Shown here: positions 20,495-29,730 of the stretch, piece by piece
Layout: every line of letters begins with the position of its first letter
Numbering within the stretch: position 1 is the first letter of the stretch
From: Desulfovibrionales bacterium
GTDB lineage: Bacteria; Desulfobacterota; Desulfovibrionia; Desulfovibrionales; Desulfovibrionaceae
DNA length: 62,252 nucleotides
Reading direction: 5' to 3'
Assembly (NCBI GenBank): GCA_030156255.1
Contig: JASGMV010000016.1
Coordinates: 1 to 62,252, forward strand
Notes under the pieces: generated by a model
What the model was told of the DNA's origin: nothing
The model's input: only the letters and a program-made list of their open reading frames with translations
Databases searched by the model: none
Translations under genes and position numbers: made by a program

Positions 20495-20557
20495 TACCAC
20501 ACCAGTGAACCCGATTTTTCCTTTTTCGTCGAGGAAAAACACGCATCGAAGCAAAGA

Positions 20558-22750
20558 TCAATCGTGAAGCGGCAGGCGGTTTTCCTCGATCATTGCAGCC
20601 AGTTTCCGGGCCAGGCCGGTGCGCCGGGCGCCGGCCGTGACGTTGGCCAAGCCGATACGCAGCGCCTTGACCCCGCCCACGATGACCGCCAGTTTCCGGG
20701 CCCGGGTCAGCGCGGTGTACAAGAGGTTGCGCTGTAGTAGAACATAATGCTGCGTGAGCACCGGCAGCACCACGGCGGGGTATTCGCTGCCCTGGGATTT
20801 GTGCACGCTGATGGCGTAGGCCAGGGAGAGATCATCCAGGTCCGGAGGATCCATGACCACGGCGTTTCCGTCGAAATCCACCAGAAGCGAGCCTTCGGAG
20901 GGATCGGTCTCCAGCACGCGGCCCAAGTCCCCGTTGAAGACTTCCTTGTCGTAGTTGTTGCGCAGCATCAGGACCTTGTCCCCCGGCTTGAACAGGGTGC
21001 GGCCGTTTTTCACCGCCGACCCGGACAGGGGATTGAGGGCCTGCTGCAGCATGGCGTTCAGGCTGATGGTCCCGGCCTCGCCCTTGTGCATGGGCGTGAG
21101 AACCTGCACGTCGCGCACGGGGTCCATTCGGTAGCGCTCGGGAATGCGCTCGCAGACCATTTCCTGGATCAAGGCGCGCACCTTGGCCGGATTGTCCTGC
21201 GCGATCCAGAAGAAGTCGGCCTCCGGCGGCTCCTGATCGCTTTGCACGGGCATTTTGCCTTCGTTGAAACGGTGCGCGTTGATGACGATGCGGCTTTGAA
21301 GCGCCTGGCGGAAAATGTGCGTCAATCGCGCCACAGGGATGGCGCCGGAGTTGATGGCGTCGGCCAGCACGTTGCCCGGCCCCACGCTGGGCAGCTGGCT
21401 GACGTCGCCCACCAGGATGAGCCGGCAGGTCAGCGGCAAGGCCTTGAGCATGGCCACGCAAAGCTGGGCGTCGAGCATGGAGGATTCGTCCACCACCAGC
21501 GCGTCGGCCTTGAGTTTGTTTTCCTCGTTGAGGCCGAAGCCGTATTCCGGGGAGTATTGCAGCATCCGGTGCAGGGTCGAGGCGGGTCGGCCCGTAGCTT
21601 CGGAAAGCCGCTTTGCTGCGCGGCCCGTGGGCGCCGCCAGTTTGACCTTGAGCTTCAGCTTGCGCAGGCAGGCGGCCACGGCGCGGGTGATGGTGGTCTT
21701 GCCCGTGCCCGGCCCGCCGGTGATGATGAACACCTTGTGCGCCAGGGCCGCCTGCACGGCCTCGCGCTGCTCGGCCGAAAGCCTGAATCCCAGTTGCTCC
21801 TCGACTTTGGGCAAAGCCTCCAGGATTTTGGCCGTGGAGATGGGGTTGGGGTGGATGAGCAGCTCGATGAACCGTCGGGCCGTGACCTGCTCCATGTTGT
21901 AGAACAGCGCCAGATACACGGCTTGGCCGCCGTCGGGCGAATCCTCCACGCGCACTCGTTTTTTCAGCTCCAACGCTCCCACGGCCTCGTCCACCAGGCT
22001 TGGGTCCAAGGGACCGGTGAGATGGAGGGTTTGCTCGACCAATTCGTCGCGCGGCAAATACAGGTGCCCGCAGCGTTCGCTGGCGGTGTGCAGAGCGAAA
22101 AGCACGGCCGCCTCCACCCTCGGCGGGGCGTCGGGGGCGAAGCCGAGTTTGAGGGCCATGTCGTCGGCCTTGCGGAAGCCCACGCCGCGGACTTCGTACG
22201 CCAGCTCGTAAGGATTGGCCTGAATGCGGGCCACGGAGTCGTCGGCCCAGAGGGTGAATATCCTGGCGGCGAAGGTGGGCGGGATATCGTGGCTGTGCAG
22301 GAACACGATGAGATTTTTCACCTCGCGCTGCTTGCGCCAGGACTCCACCATGTCGTCCAATTTGGTTTTGGTGACGCCTTTGACCGCCAGCAGCCTGTCC
22401 GGCTCCTTCTCCAGGACGTCCAGGACCTCGACCCCGAATTCGTCCACCATCCGTCTGGCCGTGACCTCGCCGACGCCTTTGATGCTGGTGGACAGAAATT
22501 TGACCACGCCGTTGACCGTGGCCGGCGCCCGTTGCTCGAAGCGCTCCACGGAGAACTGGCGGCCATACTTGGGGTGTTCGACCCATGCGCCGGTCATTTC
22601 CAGGGTCTCGCCCGGAGTGAGGGCGCCCAGGTTGCCGACGATGGTGGACAGCCCCGGCTCTCCCTTGGCCTTGACGCGGGCGATGACGTACCCGTTGTCT
22701 TCGTTGTGGAAAATGATGGTTTGAACTTCCCCGACCAGTGCGTCCGACAT
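20558..22750 (-). CDS. recD2: RecD2-type ATP-dependent 5'-3' DNA helicase
   Basis: A 730-residue SF1B helicase of the RecD2/TraA type, which is not part of RecBCD. The first 330 residues are the RecD2-specific N-terminal region with an OB-like start (GEVQTIIFHNEDNGYVIARV) and helix-hairpin-helix segments (IKGVGEVTARRMV, VRGVGFRKAD). The helicase core has Walker A GGPGTGKTTIT at about 344-354, motif Ia AAPTGRAAKRL, the DESSMLD Walker B, GDVSQLPSVGPG and the C-terminal AYAISVHKSQGSEYP. It likely acts in DNA repair. It lies 64 bases upstream of the sensor kinase on the same strand. Confidence 0.94.
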   Translation of the reverse strand: MSDALVGEVQTIIFHNEDNGYVIARVKAKGEPGLSTIVGNLGALTPGETLEMTGAWVEHPKYGRQFSVERFEQRAPATVNGVVKFLSTSIKGVGEVTARRMVDEFGVEVLDVLEKEPDRLLAVKGVTKTKLDDMVESWRKQREVKNLIVFLHSHDIPPTFAARIFTLWADDSVARIQANPYELAYEVRGVGFRKADDMALKLGFAPDAPPRVEAAVLFALHTASERCGHLYLPRDELVEQTLHLTGPLDPSLVDEAVGALELKKRVRVEDSPDGGQAVYLALFYNMEQVTARRFIELLIHPNPISTAKILEALPKVEEQLGFRLSAEQREAVQAALAHKVFIITGGPGTGKTTITRAVAACLRKLKLKVKLAAPTGRAAKRLSEATGRPASTLHRMLQYSPEYGFGLNEENKLKADALVVDESSMLDAQLCVAMLKALPLTCRLILVGDVSQLPSVGPGNVLADAINSGAIPVARLTHIFRQALQSRIVINAHRFNEGKMPVQSDQEPPEADFFWIAQDNPAKVRALIQEMVCERIPERYRMDPVRDVQVLTPMHKGEAGTISLNAMLQQALNPLSGSAVKNGRTLFKPGDKVLMLRNNYDKEVFNGDLGRVLETDPSEGSLLVDFDGNAVVMDPPDLDDLSLAYAISVHKSQGSEYPAVVLPVLTQHYVLLQRNLLYTALTRARKLAVIVGGVKALRIGLANVTAGARRTGLARKLAAMIEENRLPLHD

Positions 22751-22916
22751 GCATTTCTCCGCGTAATCTGTGACGTTCTCCTACCACAGGAGGCCGAGGG
22801 AGGGAAGTCGAGCGGCCGGCGCCGGGCGGGTTGAGGATATCCGCGCAGCGGGGTAAGCTATGAAACGGCGGGCCGGATCGTCCGCCGGAAACAGGCCTGC
22901 GACCCCGGGAGGATGC

Positions 22917-23273
22917 ATGCACGTCAGACGCCGCGACCGCGAACCTTTCGTCACCAAGGACGAGTCCATCATCACGGAGTTCATTCATCCGTCCTGGACG
23001 GCGGCCAAAAACCAGAGCCTGGCCGAAGCCGTGGTGCCCGTGGGCAAGGAAACTCTGGCGCATCGGCACCTTCTCACCGAGGAGCTGTACCATGTGACCC
23101 GGGGCCGCGGAGTCATGCGGCTTGGCGAGGAGTCTTTCGAGGTGGCGCCGGGCGACACCGTGCTTATTTCGCCGGGCGAGGTCCACAGCATCAAAAACAT
23201 CGGCGAGGAGGATCTGGCCGTGCTTTGCTGCTGCGCGCCGGCCTACACCCACGAGGATACGGTGCTGGAGTGA
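22917..23273 (+). CDS. single-domain cupin protein
   Basis: A 118-residue beta-barrel cupin. Motif 1 is AHRHLLTEELYHVTRGRG, carrying the metal ligands His, His and Glu. Motif 2 is PGDTVLISPGEVHSI, carrying the final His. All four typical ligands are present, so a metal centre is likely. The ATG at 22917 has GGGAGG just upstream. The family includes mannose-6-phosphate isomerase-like and dioxygenase-like proteins, and no specific reaction can be inferred. It is divergent from recD2 and 141 bases before the AAA+ ATPase gene. Confidence 0.88.
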   Translation: MHVRRRDREPFVTKDESIITEFIHPSWTAAKNQSLAEAVVPVGKETLAHRHLLTEELYHVTRGRGVMRLGEESFEVAPGDTVLISPGEVHSIKNIGEEDLAVLCCCAPAYTHEDTVLE

Positions 23274-23414
23274 CGCCGTCCGCGGCGCCTGCCCGGAAAG
23301 GATGAGGCGGGCGGGCCGCTGGCTCCATGCTCCTGGTCGGCGTTCATTGACGGCCCCGCTTGTCCATGCTCCTGTCGAAACGTTTTTTTCACATTCCAAC
23401 CAACGGGGTTTTGT

Positions 23415-25511
23415 ATGGCGCCATCGGGCGAAGCGCGAAACGTTCTCGTGACCGGCGATCTGGTCCGGGACACCAACCTGTTCCAATATTCCGTTCTGCC
23501 GTTGAGTTTCCATTATCCAAGCGGCAAGACGACCCATGAGACGCTTTTCGGCGGCGCATGGTTCCTGGAGGACATGATCCGGCGAATCAGCCCGGCGCCC
23601 GGCGTGTTCGGACCCCGCCGGCTCAAGACCACCCTGCGCGACGGCAGGGCGCATCAGGTGCACCACTCCTTTTACATCTGGTCCATGCACCAGGCCGGTC
23701 GGGCCAACGGAACCCAGCCGCCCGTGTGGCGCGTCAGCTCCTTTCTCGGATGCCAGACGGCCCCGAATCCGTGCGTCCCCAGGCTGCAGGAGGGAATCGC
23801 CCCGGAGGTTCTGGTTCTGGACGATTTGAGCCTTGGCTTCCGCGATGATCCGGTCTGCTGGCCTGCCTGCCTCGCCGGAAACGCGGAGCGTCCCGAGTCC
23901 GTGGTCTACAAGGCGACGCGCGGTTTTCAACACTCGCGGCTGTGGGAGACCCTGGCCGCCGCGAGCGACTCGCCGGATCGGCTGACGCTGGTGCTCTCCG
24001 CCCAGAGCCTGGAGGGGCTCGGCGTCATGATCCAGAAAAGCCTGTCCTGGGAGCGGTTGGCGGAGGACGTGATGGACGGGATGAAGCGCCGGCGGGACGT
24101 GTTTTCCCGCTGCAGGCGCATCCTCGCACACTTCGGGCCGGCCGGAGCGGTGTCCGTCTCCGGCGGAGATTCCCCGAAGTTGGAGTTTTTGGTCTACTAC
24201 CCCGAGCAATTGCCCGGACCGGGCCAGGCCCGGCGGCCGGGTTTGGCCTTCGGCTCCACCTCGTTGATCGCCGCGGCCGCGGCCGCTTTCGAGCGGGGCG
24301 ATGCGCAGTTCGGCCTGGAGGCCTTGGTCAAGCGAGGGCTTCAGGCCATGGGCGTCAACTGGCGCAACGGCGGCGGAGCGGACCCCGCACGCTGCCGGCC
24401 GCGCATGGTGCTGAGCTGGCTGCCCGAATGTTTCCGGCAGGGCTCGGCCGAGTCCGCGGAGGCGGAGAAAACCTATCGCGCCGTGGGCCAGGAGCAGGCC
24501 TTCCCGGAAGGGCTGGACCGTCCGGCCAATCTGCTTTCCGGCATATTGACCCGCGCCGGCGAGGATATTTTGAAGTTGGGCCGGGAAGTGGTGATCCATG
24601 GCGTGGCCCGCGCCCTCAAGGACGCGCCCAAGGCCGTGCACGGCCAGCATTTGACCGTGGACCGCGAGGAGGTGGAGCGCATCAACGCCGTGGGGCAGCT
24701 TTTCGAGCAGTACCAGATGAATTTGCGCGACGTGAAGCCGCTGTCCATCGCGGTCTTTGGCCAGCCCGGCTCCGGCAAGTCCTTCGCGGTCAAGGAGCTG
24801 GCCCGGGCCTGCCTGGACAGCCAGTACATCCTGGAGTTCAACCTGGCCCAACTGGAGCGGGAGAGCGATTTGGCCCTGGCCTTTCAGGAGGCCCGCGACG
24901 CCTCGGTGCAGGGACGCATTCCCTTGGTCTTCTGGGATGAGTTCGACAGCTCGGATTTACGCTGGCTGCGCCACTTCCTGGCGCCTATGCAGGACGGCGA
25001 GTTCTACGCCGATGGCAAGCGTTATCCGTTGGGGCGCTCCATTTTCGTGTTCGCCGGAGGCACCCGCCGCAGCTTCAAGGCCTTCGCCGAGCGCAGCGCG
25101 GAGGAGCAGGCCTGGTTTTCGGCGCGCAAGGGGCCGGATTTCGTATCCCGGCTGCGGGGATACCTCAACGTCAAAGGCCCCAACCCCCGGATGGGGAAAG
25201 ACGGCCTTTCGGAAGGCCTGTCCGCCGAGGTGGTCATCCGGCGGGCCATGCTGCTGCGCAGCCAGATTTTGCGACGGTTTCCCGGCCTGCAGGACCCCAA
25301 AGACAAAAGTATTCGCATCCAGGAAGGCGTGTTGCGCGCCTTTTTGATGGTCCCCCGCTACCTGCACGGAGCCCGCTCCCTGGCCGCGTTGGTCAAGATG
25401 AGCTCTCTGGCCGATGCGAGCTACTTCGACGCCTCGAAACTGCCGCCCAGAGACCTGCTCCGGCTACACGCGCCCGCCGACGACTTCCTGGACCTGGCTG
25501 CTTCCGGGTAA
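23415..25511 (+). CDS. AAA+ ATPase with an unusual N-terminal half (tentatively PfkB/ribokinase-like)
   Basis: A 698-residue protein. The C-terminal half is an AAA+ domain: Walker A GQPGSGKS at 449-456, Walker B VFWDEFDS (D508, E509), and sensor-like FVFAGGTRRSF. The N-terminal about 330 residues lack a signal peptide. They carry fragments that recall the ribokinase fold: NVLVTGDLVRDTNLF at the start, a FGGAWFLED glycine pair, VLVLDDLSLGFRDD, and LSWERLAEDVMDG. I could not identify the GxGD catalytic motif, so kinase activity is doubtful. The start lacks a clear Shine-Dalgarno. The neighbours (a cupin and a regulator facing it) do not reveal a function. Confidence 0.8.
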   Translation: MAPSGEARNVLVTGDLVRDTNLFQYSVLPLSFHYPSGKTTHETLFGGAWFLEDMIRRISPAPGVFGPRRLKTTLRDGRAHQVHHSFYIWSMHQAGRANGTQPPVWRVSSFLGCQTAPNPCVPRLQEGIAPEVLVLDDLSLGFRDDPVCWPACLAGNAERPESVVYKATRGFQHSRLWETLAAASDSPDRLTLVLSAQSLEGLGVMIQKSLSWERLAEDVMDGMKRRRDVFSRCRRILAHFGPAGAVSVSGGDSPKLEFLVYYPEQLPGPGQARRPGLAFGSTSLIAAAAAAFERGDAQFGLEALVKRGLQAMGVNWRNGGGADPARCRPRMVLSWLPECFRQGSAESAEAEKTYRAVGQEQAFPEGLDRPANLLSGILTRAGEDILKLGREVVIHGVARALKDAPKAVHGQHLTVDREEVERINAVGQLFEQYQMNLRDVKPLSIAVFGQPGSGKSFAVKELARACLDSQYILEFNLAQLERESDLALAFQEARDASVQGRIPLVFWDEFDSSDLRWLRHFLAPMQDGEFYADGKRYPLGRSIFVFAGGTRRSFKAFAERSAEEQAWFSARKGPDFVSRLRGYLNVKGPNPRMGKDGLSEGLSAEVVIRRAMLLRSQILRRFPGLQDPKDKSIRIQEGVLRAFLMVPRYLHGARSLAALVKMSSLADASYFDASKLPPRDLLRLHAPADDFLDLAASG

Positions 25512-25589
25512 TTTGTTTTGCTGAGGAATCGGGGGAGGATTTTTTCCCGCATCAAAAAGTGGCTTTTCCCGTCACCGGTTCAATGTCAT

Positions 25590-27155
25590 TCAACAGCGTG
25601 AGCCGTTTTTTATCGTTTTGCATTTGCGTTTTTGTTCCGCGACCAGTTGTCCGAGTCCGTATTTTTTGATCCTGTAGCCCATCTGGCGCGCAGTGATGTG
25701 CAGCTCTTTTGCGGCGCGGTGCTGGATCCACTGATTGCGCTTCAGGGCGGCCACCACCTCGTTCTTCTCCATTTCCTTCAGGGAGGGCGAGCTTTCGGGC
25801 GGCAAGGACGCCTCGACCTCGCGCTCGCCCAATTGCAGCGCCTGGCGGACGATACGGTCATCAAGGGAGGCGCGGTCGGAAAGGATCGCCAGGCGATCCA
25901 CCAGCAGTTCGAGCTCCTGGACGTTGCCGGGCCAATAATGGCTTCGCAACACCTCCAGCGCCTTGGGCGTGAAAGCCAGTTTGCGGCCGTATTGGCGCAT
26001 GGCCCGATGCAGAAAATGGGCGGACAGGGGCTCGAGGTCCTCCATACGTAGCCGGAGCGGCGGGATTTCGAGGGGAAAAACGTTGAGGCGGTAATAGAGA
26101 TCCGGTCGGAAGCGGCCGAGGGTGGTCAACTCGCCGAGGTCCGCCGAATCCCCTGCGATGATGCGAACGTCGGCCTTGCGCAGCGTCGTGGAGCCCAACC
26201 TCTCGAATTCTCCGTACTGCATCAGCCTGAGGAGCCTGGCCTGCAGTCTGCTCGGCAGATGATGGGTTTCCTCAAGGTACAGCACTCCCCCTTCGGCCTG
26301 TTCTATGAAGCCGGCGCCGCCCAAAGGCTCGGGAAAGCTTCCTCCCTCGCGGCCGAAGATGTCGGCCAGCATGTGGTCTTCCTCCAAGTCTTCGAGGGTG
26401 GCTTTGACGAACGGGCCGTGGGATCGGTCCGAAATTTGGTGAATGATTCTGGCCAGCAGCTCCTTGCCGACTCCATGCTCCCCGAGAATCAATACGGGCG
26501 CCGTGGAGGGCGCCACGGTGGACGCCTGCCGCCGGAGCTCCTGCGCAATCCGGCTCTCGCCCACGAACTGCAGTTCGCCTTCCGCCTTGAGCACCTGGTA
26601 GCGCAGCGAGGCGTTCTGGCGTTTGAGCCGCTGTTCGCGTTGCACGGCCAGGCTGTGAAGACGCATCAACCGCGCCAGAAAAGCCGTGGTGTGCAAAACG
26701 ATTTCAAGATCGTGCGACAAAGGTCGAAAGTCGGGTAGAAAAGGCTGGATGTGCAGCAGGCCGAAGGACTCCTGGTCCAGCGTGATCGGCGCGCCTATCG
26801 CCGCAACCTGGGAGCGCATCCAAGGCATGGGTTCCTCAGGGTCCACGGGAACCGGGTGGAGCCGCCCTTTGAGCAAGACGTAGGGGGAAGCCAACTCCAC
26901 CAGTTCGTTCACGAGCCCGTCGGGAAGCCGGCCGAAGCGGCCGCTCTCCTCCGAAGCGATCCAGAGCGTCTTCCATCCTTGCTGCAAGGTCTCTTCGAAG
27001 AGAATACAGCAGGCGTTGGCGAGCCCGAAATGGTCCTGCAGCGAGCGCAGCAACTGTTCTACAGCCTGCTCCAGCTGAAGCGCCTCCGGCACGATGGAGC
27101 TGAAGATGAGGTGCAGGGAGGGGAGGCTGGTGACGGCTGCGGACATGACCTCCAC
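25590..27155 (-). CDS. NifA-like AAA+ transcriptional regulator lacking GAFTGA
   Basis: A 521-residue protein with the layout of a sigma-54 enhancer-binding protein. A GAF-like sensor fills residues 20-170, the AAA+ domain about 200-430, and a Fis-type helix-turn-helix at the end reads AAKELHITARQMGYRIKKYG, as in NifA. The AAA+ part is degenerate. Walker A is GEHGVGKE (225-232). The position of GAFTGA reads GSFPEP (272-277). Walker B reads LYLEETHHLP instead of LFLDEIGDLP. Without GAFTGA it should not remodel the sigma-54 holoenzyme, so it may act as a repressor or on sigma-70, as TyrR does. It converges on the AAA+ ATPase gene. Confidence 0.85.
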   Translation of the reverse strand: MEVMSAAVTSLPSLHLIFSSIVPEALQLEQAVEQLLRSLQDHFGLANACCILFEETLQQGWKTLWIASEESGRFGRLPDGLVNELVELASPYVLLKGRLHPVPVDPEEPMPWMRSQVAAIGAPITLDQESFGLLHIQPFLPDFRPLSHDLEIVLHTTAFLARLMRLHSLAVQREQRLKRQNASLRYQVLKAEGELQFVGESRIAQELRRQASTVAPSTAPVLILGEHGVGKELLARIIHQISDRSHGPFVKATLEDLEEDHMLADIFGREGGSFPEPLGGAGFIEQAEGGVLYLEETHHLPSRLQARLLRLMQYGEFERLGSTTLRKADVRIIAGDSADLGELTTLGRFRPDLYYRLNVFPLEIPPLRLRMEDLEPLSAHFLHRAMRQYGRKLAFTPKALEVLRSHYWPGNVQELELLVDRLAILSDRASLDDRIVRQALQLGEREVEASLPPESSPSLKEMEKNEVVAALKRNQWIQHRAAKELHITARQMGYRIKKYGLGQLVAEQKRKCKTIKNGSRC

Positions 27156-27903
27156 CTAGCAAAGGGCGTGCCTTTGTTAAATGGACCGCATCTTCTGCGG
27201 GCATATCTTGGGAAAGTTAACATCTTAGGTGAAATTATCGTGGTTGCACTTTGCCTATTGGCGATTTTTTTTACAAAAATGTATGTATGATTCTGATAAT
27301 TGTTAAAAACAGGACTGCCGTGGAAAGTTCTCCGCGCCGTACGGCTGGCGTCGGTGTTGACTGACGAACGCCGGCGAGGCGCGAATGGAGCCGCGGGCAA
27401 GGTTGCGCGACGGGGCCGACGAAGTTTGTCAATTCGAGAAAGGAGCGCAAGATGCGGAGAAGAAGGAGGGCAGGCTTGGTTTCTGCGATGCAGGCTGTGC
27501 GTTGAAGAATGTTGTGACACTTGAAAATGCATCGCCAGCGGCGCAGCCCGTCAATGACCGGACGCTGCAATCCGAAAATTTTTTGAGGAGATTGTTACGC
27601 ATGTTGCATTCGTCTCGGAAGGTGCGCGAGATTGCAACGGCGCCGAAACAACATTCGAGGATGATTGTCAGAATCAGGTGTTTTGTTGCATCGGTCTTGC
27701 GTGAGTTCTTCAAGGAGCGCGTACTCCGTGAACGCTGCATCGCTGTGGTCGGGAAGGATGAGCTGGGTCCACACTTTTACTGCGCGAATCATCTGCGATT
27801 TGAAGGAAAATGCGCGAAAGCGTCGAGACGAAAGACAACTCGGAGAGAAAGCACCCGGAGACCGGCCGTGAGTCGCCTGTGGAAAACTTTCGGAGGCTGG
27901 CTT
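27156..27903. other. 748-base stretch without a convincing gene
   Basis: This lies between the 3' end of the M99 peptidase gene (stop at 27904) and the start of the NifA-like regulator (27155). It begins AT-rich around 27230-27310. Reading frames of 60-196 codons exist on both strands, but their products are Arg/Cys-rich, low in order and without recognisable motifs or ribosome sites. The regulator's promoter must lie near 27156-27300. No clear -35/-10 or -24/-12 pair, terminator or RNA family was recognised. Confidence 0.4.
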
Positions 27904-29730
27904 TCAGCTTGCGTGGGCCGGGGAAAGCGATGCGCGGGGAGGTTTGGCGTCGCCCTGGGGCGAGCCGCACGTTAAGCGAATTTTTCCAAGGGGATGGAAG
28001 GTCGTGCTCTGCTGCAGCCCCAGCTCCAGCGAGCCGCCTTCGGACAGGGTGAACGGCTCGCCGAATCGCAATGGCTCCTTGTTGAGCGTCAGGGACAGTT
28101 TATCCGCCGAGCCGTTGCTCCAGGCGTCCGTGATGCGCCAGGTCCCCGGAGCGAGCTTTTGGACGTCTCCGTTGGTGAAGGGGAGCAGCAGGTCGCGCCC
28201 GTCCGGGCCTTCGAACCGCAGCGCCTTGACCGTCCGCGGGCTGACGCGGATGTTGAAATCCGCCGGCGCGGCGCCTTTCGTCTCCCGGGCCACCCGGCAT
28301 ATCCATTCGTCTTTGATTTTTCCCGGTTCGAGATAGCGCCTGATGAAGTTGTCCGGGTCGAGAATGATCTCCATTCCGAGGTCCTGGCCGTCGTTGCTGT
28401 AGGGTTGGGAGACGTAGCCTTTGAAGTTGAGAATTTCGTCGGGCGCTCCGCCGAGCACGCCTTCGAGCACGAATTGGTCGCCCTCCACGGCATCGAGGGT
28501 GCGCCCTGCGGGAACCAGGCGGAGCTGGCCGTTGAGCCAACAGGCGAACATGGCGCCGCTTCCGGGAAGCTTGGACCACGAGCCTTTCCAGCGGACTCTG
28601 GCCCTGGACACTGTCGAACCGTCGGAGCGCACCTCCAGGGAGTTGAAAGGCGTCAAGGCCATTCGCGGAGCCGTGAGCAGGTTGAAATCGGGCCGGTCCG
28701 AGGCGTAGACGGCCAGGCTGGGCGCAAAGGCGTTGTCCGAGACGCTGGACTGCAAGGCCAGGATCGAATTCGGCGCCAATTCGATGGTTTGTCCGTTGGA
28801 GAGCGCGCGGCCGTTGAGTTCGATGCGCGGGGCGCGCCGGGTGTAGTGGTCCACCTCCTGTTCGGTGACCTCGGGAGGGGAGATGTCCACGCCGAATCGG
28901 GCCAGCAGCAGCGCCGTGGCCGCAAGCTGGCGTTGCACCTTCCAACCGAGCTGCTGGATATTCTTGCTGACTTCGACGGCCATGGCCGGGATGCCCACGT
29001 TTTCCAGGACATAGCAGGTCAGGGATTTGCGCATCTCGGGGTAGAGCGTGTTGCTTTCGAAGGTGCGGGTGTTGAAAAGCTGGAACCGGTATTGGGCCGG
29101 AACAACCGTGGGGTTGAGTTCGGCGAGAACCTTGGTCGCGGCTTCCGCCAGGTGAATGCGGTGATCGAAGACCGTGGTGTCGATGATGATGGACTGGCCG
29201 TAGCGGCGGGGGTTGCGCAGGTTGTCCACGTAGGTGGGATGGTAGAATCCGGAGCCTTCGTGAAGATGGATGAAGGCCGCGGCCTGGGATACCAGGGAGC
29301 GTATGGCCAGAGCAAGCCGGTCCTCGTAGAACTGGTTGTATTCCTTGTCAAAACGGCGGTTGAGGTCCACGTTGACCTGCCGCTGGCAGATGTTGATGGA
29401 CGGGACGTTGGCCCGGGGGACCAGGATGAGCCGGCCTTTGCGGACCCGCGCTTTGCTGAGCAGCTGCGCCGTGATAAAGCCGGACTTCTCGTCTCCCTGG
29501 ATGCCCCCCTGCACCATGATGGTCGGCCCGGGCTCGTCGCCCTCGATGAACCATGCCGTGAGGGGGTATTGGGTGCCTTGGAAGAACGTGTACTTCTTCA
29601 CTCGTTGCGCGTGGACCGAAGGCGGAGCGAGAGCCCCCGCCAAGAGCATCAGAACCGCCAGCAGACATGCGAGGAGGCGACTATGGGCGGATTTCAGCCA
29701 GCGAGTGCAATTCACCAAGAATCTCTTCAC
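27904..29730 (-). CDS. M99-family (Csd4-like) zinc carboxypeptidase
   Basis: A 608-residue exported protein. Its signal peptide ends near PPSVHAQ. The catalytic domain resembles Csd4 of Helicobacter pylori (peptidase family M99), a D,L-carboxypeptidase that trims peptidoglycan tripeptides to dipeptides and sets helical shape. The unusual Gln-x-x-Glu zinc motif replaces His-x-x-Glu: GGIQGDEKSGF with Q78 and E81. The third ligand region is FIHLHEGSGFY (H155/H157). Two beta-rich regions follow. It is the last gene of the operon and its start overlaps the previous gene by 50 bases. The length and extra C-terminal domains match M99 proteins of Desulfovibrio relatives as I recall them. Confidence 0.85.
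   Translation of the reverse strand: MKRFLVNCTRWLKSAHSRLLACLLAVLMLLAGALAPPSVHAQRVKKYTFFQGTQYPLTAWFIEGDEPGPTIMVQGGIQGDEKSGFITAQLLSKARVRKGRLILVPRANVPSINICQRQVNVDLNRRFDKEYNQFYEDRLALAIRSLVSQAAAFIHLHEGSGFYHPTYVDNLRNPRRYGQSIIIDTTVFDHRIHLAEAATKVLAELNPTVVPAQYRFQLFNTRTFESNTLYPEMRKSLTCYVLENVGIPAMAVEVSKNIQQLGWKVQRQLAATALLLARFGVDISPPEVTEQEVDHYTRRAPRIELNGRALSNGQTIELAPNSILALQSSVSDNAFAPSLAVYASDRPDFNLLTAPRMALTPFNSLEVRSDGSTVSRARVRWKGSWSKLPGSGAMFACWLNGQLRLVPAGRTLDAVEGDQFVLEGVLGGAPDEILNFKGYVSQPYSNDGQDLGMEIILDPDNFIRRYLEPGKIKDEWICRVARETKGAAPADFNIRVSPRTVKALRFEGPDGRDLLLPFTNGDVQKLAPGTWRITDAWSNGSADKLSLTLNKEPLRFGEPFTLSEGGSLELGLQQSTTFHPLGKIRLTCGSPQGDAKPPRASLSPAHAS

Noticed and set aside
20832-24851. A 1339-codon open frame on the minus strand
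   Set aside because: It runs through recD2 in a different frame, then antisense to the cupin and the AAA+ gene. Its product is Arg/Gly/Pro-rich low-complexity sequence, as expected from high GC. Both plus-strand genes have clear domains.
27241-27256. A sigma-54 promoter (TGGTTGCACTTTGC)
   Set aside because: GG and GC are nine bases apart, not ten, and the flanks do not fit.
27385-27975. A 196-codon plus-strand frame in the long gap
   Set aside because: The product is Arg/Cys-rich with no domain, no good ribosome site, and it runs into the 3' end of the M99 gene on the other strand.
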